From Molossus alvarezi (lineage: Eukaryota > Chordata > Mammalia > Chiroptera > Molossidae), in contig CM073893.1 in the NCBI GenBank assembly GCA_037176705.1, positions 18,848,074 to 18,912,073 of the forward strand: 64,000 nt of DNA, in the 5' to 3' direction. Position 1 is the first letter of the stretch, and the number at the start of each line of letters is the position of its first letter. Below the pieces are notes generated by a model. It ran no database searches and had not been told where the DNA came from. It saw nothing but the letters and a program-made list of their open reading frames with translations. This document shows positions 59,115-64,000 of the stretch, piece after piece. A program made the position numbers and the translations under genes.

Positions 59115-59885
59115 TTTAGAGTCTTCAAATTAAAGAAACTAATGACTTAAAACTTTGGAAATTTAAATGCCCATTTTCCCAAGCTATATTAGACTATGAA
59201 TAAAAATAGGTCATGGCAGAACTCTCAAAAAGTACCCTCTTACACTTCTCTCACCTACACTCAAATTTGTTCCATTGATTCTAAGAAACCCCAGAGTTTT
59301 GCACAGGTGCACTCCAAGAATTAGTCCCCTGAGCAACTATATGACTTTCACCATTTTTCTCTTTTCCTCTTTTAACTTACTGATGTATTTTTCCCTATTG
59401 TTTACAAAGCCAGCAAAGCTTCCCCAACGACAGTGCTGTCTGTCAACCTCTGACTTGAAGGGCACACATGCCTGTGGCATGATATAGTTTTCTATAGGCA
59501 CCATCTCCTGTTCCTATGTATTCAGCTCCAAGACTCCCGTGCCCATCATAGTGAAGCATATAATTATATAATTTGTTTGCTGCTCTAGGAATTGGTCATG
59601 AATTCATAGAATAGACAACTTGTTGCACTAAGCCTTTTCCTTTAATACTGGGCAACTGACCTTGAAGCAAACTTTACATATTTCTCTTTATTTAGGATGA
59701 ATTTTTTTCTTTCCTCTCTAAATAGGCCCACTTTACCAGCTCTACAGACATGCCCAGATATGCTCGAATCCTAGGGCAAAAAAGCAAACTGTGACCCCCC
59801 ACCCCAAATACAAAAACACTTAAGTACTTTGGATGAAGGATGTAGATGTTAATGAAGTGATTTACTATATTACTTTTCTTTCTTT
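59115..59885. other. Intergenic DNA
   Basis: No feature recognised. Confidence 0.45.
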
Positions 59886-60097
59886 TTTTTAAATGTTTTC
59901 ATTGATTTTTTTTACAAATAGAGGAAAGGAGAGAGAGATAAAAACATTGATATGAGAGAAAAACATCAATCAACTGCCTCTTGTACACCCCCAACTGGGG
60001 ATAGAGCCCACAATCCCAGGCATGTGCTCTGACCAGTAATCAAACCAGGAACTCTCAGTCCATGGGATGATGCTCAATCCATGGAGCAACACTGGCA
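59886..60097 (-). repeat. VES-type SINE (diverged)
   Basis: Minus-strand copy: purine tract, CTTGTACACCCCCAACTGGGGAT linker, ACTGGCAGTATTGG-like degraded head. Confidence 0.8.
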
Positions 60098-60189
60098 GTA
60101 TTGGTTTTCCTAATAACAATGTCTATCAAACATTGATTTTACACTAGGCATATCGCTCAACATAGAATAAGAGCAAACTCCTTTCTTTA

Positions 60190-63100
60190 AGAATCTAATT
60201 TATAAACATCCTGGAAACCACTGGAAATGAACACACAACAATACAAAATCTATGGGATGCAGCAAAAGCAGTTCTGAGAGGGAATTTCATAGCACTACAG
60301 GCCTACCTCAAGAAACAAGAAAAATTCCTGATTGACTTTCTAACCCTACAACTTAAAGAACTAGAAAATAAACAAACAAACAAAACAAAAAAACCAGAGC
60401 TAGTAGGAGGAAGGAAATAGTAAAGGTCAGAGCAGAAATAAACAACTTAGAGACTAAAAAAACAATTCAAATGATCAATGAAACAAAAAGTTGGTTCTTT
60501 GAAAAGATAAACAAGATCGATGGACCTTTAGCCAGATTCACCAAGAAACAAAAAGAGAGAAACCAAATAAACAAAATCAGAAATGAAAGAGGAGAAGTAA
60601 CAACTGACACCACAGAAATACAAAGGATCATTGAAACATACTATGAACAATTATACGCCAACATATTGGACAATCTAGGAGAAATGGATAAATTTCTAAA
60701 AACACACAGCCTCCCAAAACAGAACCAGGAAGAGATAGAAAACTTGAACAGACCAATAACAACAAAGGAAATTGAAAACGTAATCAAGAAACTCCCATCA
60801 AACAAAGCCCGGGCCCAAATGGCTTCACAGGGGAGTTTTACGGAAAATTCAAAGAAGATCTAATACCCATTCTCCTCAAACTATTCCAAGAAGACGGAAT
60901 GCTTCCAAACTCATTTTATGAGGCCAGCATAATCATAATTCCAAAACTGGATAAAGACACTACAAAGAAAGAAAACTACAGGCCGATATCCCTGATGAAC
61001 AAAAATGCCAAAATCCTTAACAAAATATTAGCAATTTGGATCCAGCAATACATCAAAAAAATTATTCATCATGACCAAGTGGGTGTCATCCCCGGCATGC
61101 AAGGCTGGTACAATATTCACAAATCAATAAATGTGATACACCACATAAATAAAAGGAAAGATAAAAACCAGATGATCATATCAATAGATGCTGAAAAAGC
61201 ATTCGACAAAATCCAGCACCCATTTTTTATAAAAATGCTCAGCAATGTGGGAATAGAGGCATCATATCTCTACATAATAAAGGCCATATGTAAAAAACCT
61301 ACAGCCAACATCATACTCAATGGGCAAAAACTAAAAGCATTCCCCTTAAGAACAGGAATGAGACAGGTATGCCCACTTTTGCCACTCTTATTTAACATAG
61401 TACTGGAAGTCTTAGCCACTTAGCAATTAGACATGAAGAAAAAATAAAGGGGATCCAAATTGGAAAGGAGGAAGTGAAACTGTCATTATTTGCAGGTGAC
61501 ATGATATTGTACGTAAAAAAACCCTAAAGACTCCATCAAAAAATCTACGAGACTTAATAAATGAATTTGGCGAAGTAGCAGGATACAAAATTAACATCAA
61601 GAAATCAACGACATTCTTATACACCAATGATGAACTCACAAAAAGAGAAACTAAAAAGACAATCCCATTTGCCATTGCAGCAAAAAAATTAAGATACTTA
61701 TGACTAAACTTAACCAAAGAAGTAAAGGACCTCTTCACAGAAAACTATAGGTCATTGTAAAGAGAAATAGAGGAAGATATAAAAAAGTGGAAACATATAC
61801 CTTGTTCATGGATTGGAAGAATCAACATCATTCAAATGTCCATACTACCCAAAGCAATCTATAGATTCAATGCAATCCCCATCAAAATACCAATGACATA
61901 CTTCACAGAACTAGAACAATCACTCCCAAAGTTTATATGGAACCAAAAAAGACCCCAAAGAGCCACAGCAATATTAAAAAAGAAGAACAAAGTAGGATTA
62001 ATCACATTACCAGATTTCAGGTTATACTACAATGCCACTATAAATAAAAAAGCCTGGTACTGACACAAGAACAGGCAGATAGATCAATGGAACAGAATAG
62101 AGAACCCATAAATTAACCCAAGACAATATGCTCAATTAATATTTGACAAAGGTGACAAGAGCATACAGTGGTTACACCATACATGAGAATAAACTCAAAA
62201 TGGATAAAAGACTTAATTGTAACTCGTGAATCCATAAAAATTCTAGAAGAAAATGTAGGCAACAAAATCTCAGACATCATACGCAGCAGAATTTTCACTG
62301 AATCAACACCTAAGGCAAGAGAAACAAAGGAAAAAATGAATACATGACTACATCAAACTTAAAAGTTTCTGCACAACAAAAGAAGCAACCATCAAAATGG
62401 AAGGGATCTCACTATATGGGAGACCATAATTGCCAATGATGTATCAGATAGCGGTTAATTACCAAAATATATAGAGTGCTCATACAACTCAACAAAAGGA
62501 AGACAAAGAATCAAATTAAAAAATGGGCAGAGGACCTAAATGGAAACCTCTCCAAAAAGGACATACAAATGGCCAAGAGACATATGAAGAAGTGCTCAAC
62601 ATCACTAATTATGAGAGAGATGCAAATTAAAACAATGAGGTATCACCTCGCCATCAATAAACCATCAAACAACAAGTGTTGGCGAGGGTGTGGAAAAAAG
62701 GGGATTCTAGTACACTGCTGGTGGGAATGCAGACTGGTGCAGCCACTGTGGAAAACACTATGGTGTTACCTTAAAAAGTTAAAAATTGAACTGCCATTTG
62801 ACCCAGTGATCCCACTTCTAGGAATATACCCTAAGAAACCCGAAAACACCAATCAGAAAAAAATATATGTACCCCTATGTTCATAGCAGCACTATTTATA
62901 ATAGATGAGGTCTGGAAACAACCCAAGTGTCCATCAGTAGTTGAGTCGATAAAAAAGCTGTGGTACATGTACACAGTGGAGTACTATGTAGATGTAAGAA
63001 AGAAAGATCTCTTATCCTTTGAGATGGCATGGAAGGACCTGGAGAGTATTATGCTAAGCAAAACAAGCCAAGCAGAGAAAGACAAATATCACATGATCTC

Positions 63101-63345
63101 ACTTATTTGTGGAATATAATGAACTAAACAAACTACTGAGCAAAATTAACCCAGAGACATAGAGGTGGGGTATAGACTGACAAGCCTCAGAGGAGGGGGG
63201 TGGAGGGGGAGAGATAAACAACAGAACTTACATGCATATATGCATGACCAATGAACATAGACAACAAAGCTGGGGATGAGGCGTGGGGGAAGGGGAGGAG
63301 GGTGTCAATGGGGGAAAAATGAGAAACATCTGTAACAAAAATAAA
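60190..63345 (+). pseudogene. 5'-truncated L1 ORF2 and 3' UTR
   Basis: Starts inside ORF2 after the EN domain and runs to an A-rich end at 63345. It encodes most of the RT (60471-61423 nearly open: [39 protein letters not shown]). The FADD catalytic box reads FAGD because of an A-to-G change near 61492-61497, which would abolish catalysis. A frameshift near 61423, another at 61700 and a deletion at about 62169 (TACAGTGG joined to TTACACC) add to the damage. The G-rich 3' UTR and AACATCTGTAACAAAAATAA end match the L1 at 11.6-17.9 kb. Confidence 0.9.
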
Positions 63346-64000
63346 TTAATAAATAAAGAATACAATGAGGTAACAAAGATAATAAATTATTTAAAAGTTA
63401 AAAAAAGAATCTGACTTAAATTTATAATCTAAATATGCTTTAGAGAGGGGTTCAGTGGAAAGGAGAGAATCAATCAAGACATAGAATGCCTTTTATGTTG
63501 AAGGCTCTGTACAAAGAATAAATGCCATGACAGTAATACATTTACTTTTTGTACTAATTATTTATATTTTGCTCTCAGCTCCAAGCCCATCCTGTAAACT
63601 CTGCTCTGGGATCCTGGGCTAGATCTGGAAACTACATTTCCCAGACACCCTTAACAGCAGCCTTCCTACTAGGATCAGCCAATGGAGGTTGTAGTAATTA
63701 GAGAGATTGGAAAGCAAGAGAAGCAGAACAGGATTTTTTTTCCAGTTGCAATTCCTATAAAAAAAAATAACAGCTACAAAATAGCCTTAATGTCTTTTGG
63801 CATATTTAGCACTAGCTGTTCCACATTCCTTCGTGGCTACCAAGAGTAGCCAACTGTGCCCCCTGGTTAGCACAAGCATTAGCCATACAATACCTCCTTC
63901 GGAGACCTGAGTACTAACTATGTGAGTACTGAGAACCCCTTCCTCCAAGCAACTAGTTTTTTTCATTGAGTACCCTGCCCCACCTCCCCAAGTGCAGCAG
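63346..64000. other. Intergenic DNA with possible ancient repeat
   Basis: 63600-63720 (AAACTACATTTCCCAGACACCC...AGCCAATGGAGG) resembles a widespread ancient mammalian repeat that I cannot name. Otherwise no feature. Confidence 0.35.

Noticed and set aside
60471..61423. Reverse transcriptase ORFs as host or viral genes
   Set aside because: Sequence and context identify them as dead L1 ORF2 fragments.

Overview
This is a stretch of mammalian nuclear DNA, almost certainly from a yangochiropteran bat. It holds about 35 copies of the bat tRNA-derived VES-type SINE (A-box/B-box head, conserved linker, (CT)n tract, 3' tail), many with clear target-site duplications. It also holds ancient MIR, L2, MER5A-like and MLT1-type repeats and many nested LINE-1 copies. 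The family or species cannot be fixed from the sequence alone.

The only host gene I can support is FNDC3A (fibronectin type III domain containing 3A), on the minus strand. Its first coding exon is at 6247-6384: acceptor, short 5' UTR, start codon, 33 codons, consensus GT donor. A CpG island at about 50.2-51.6 kb, TATA-less and with GC boxes, lies 44 kb upstream of that exon and is the likely promoter and untranslated first exon. If so, about 44 kb of the window is FNDC3A intron 1, 1-6244 is the next intron, and 51.6-64 kb is 5' flanking DNA.

The rest is transposable-element stratigraphy. 0-7 kb: old L1 fragments, SINEs, MIRs, a Tigger/pogo-like DNA transposon, and two successive retroinsertions at one L1-endonuclease site. 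8-18.2 kb: a minus L1 3' end carrying a templated 167-bp insert, a twin-primed (5'-inverted) L1, and a near full-length L1 whose 5' UTR has four 52-54 bp tandem monomers. 18.2-29 kb: old L1, two palindromic mariner-like MITEs, an MLT1-type LTR-internal-LTR element on the minus strand, and a dense SINE cluster. 29.2-42.2 kb: a 5'-UTR-bearing L1 with an embedded ERV remnant, then an old L1 split by a younger L1, then a SINE cluster. 42-50 kb: mostly single-copy intron with MIR, hAT-like and one MITE copy. 52-64 kb: an L2 copy with a YADD-coding box, an LTR of an ERV family related to the retroinsertion at 6.5 kb, and a 5'-truncated L1 whose RT box reads FAGD.

I found no new multi-gene system. 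The most interesting items are: (1) a head-only, tRNA-sized SINE form ending near ...ACGTACCA with its own target-site duplications; (2) an apparent L1-mobilised, polyadenylated LTR transcript just upstream of the FNDC3A exon; (3) two short local duplications of intronic DNA; (4) tandem 5'-UTR monomers in a bat L1; (5) a small family of TA-flanked palindromic MITEs.
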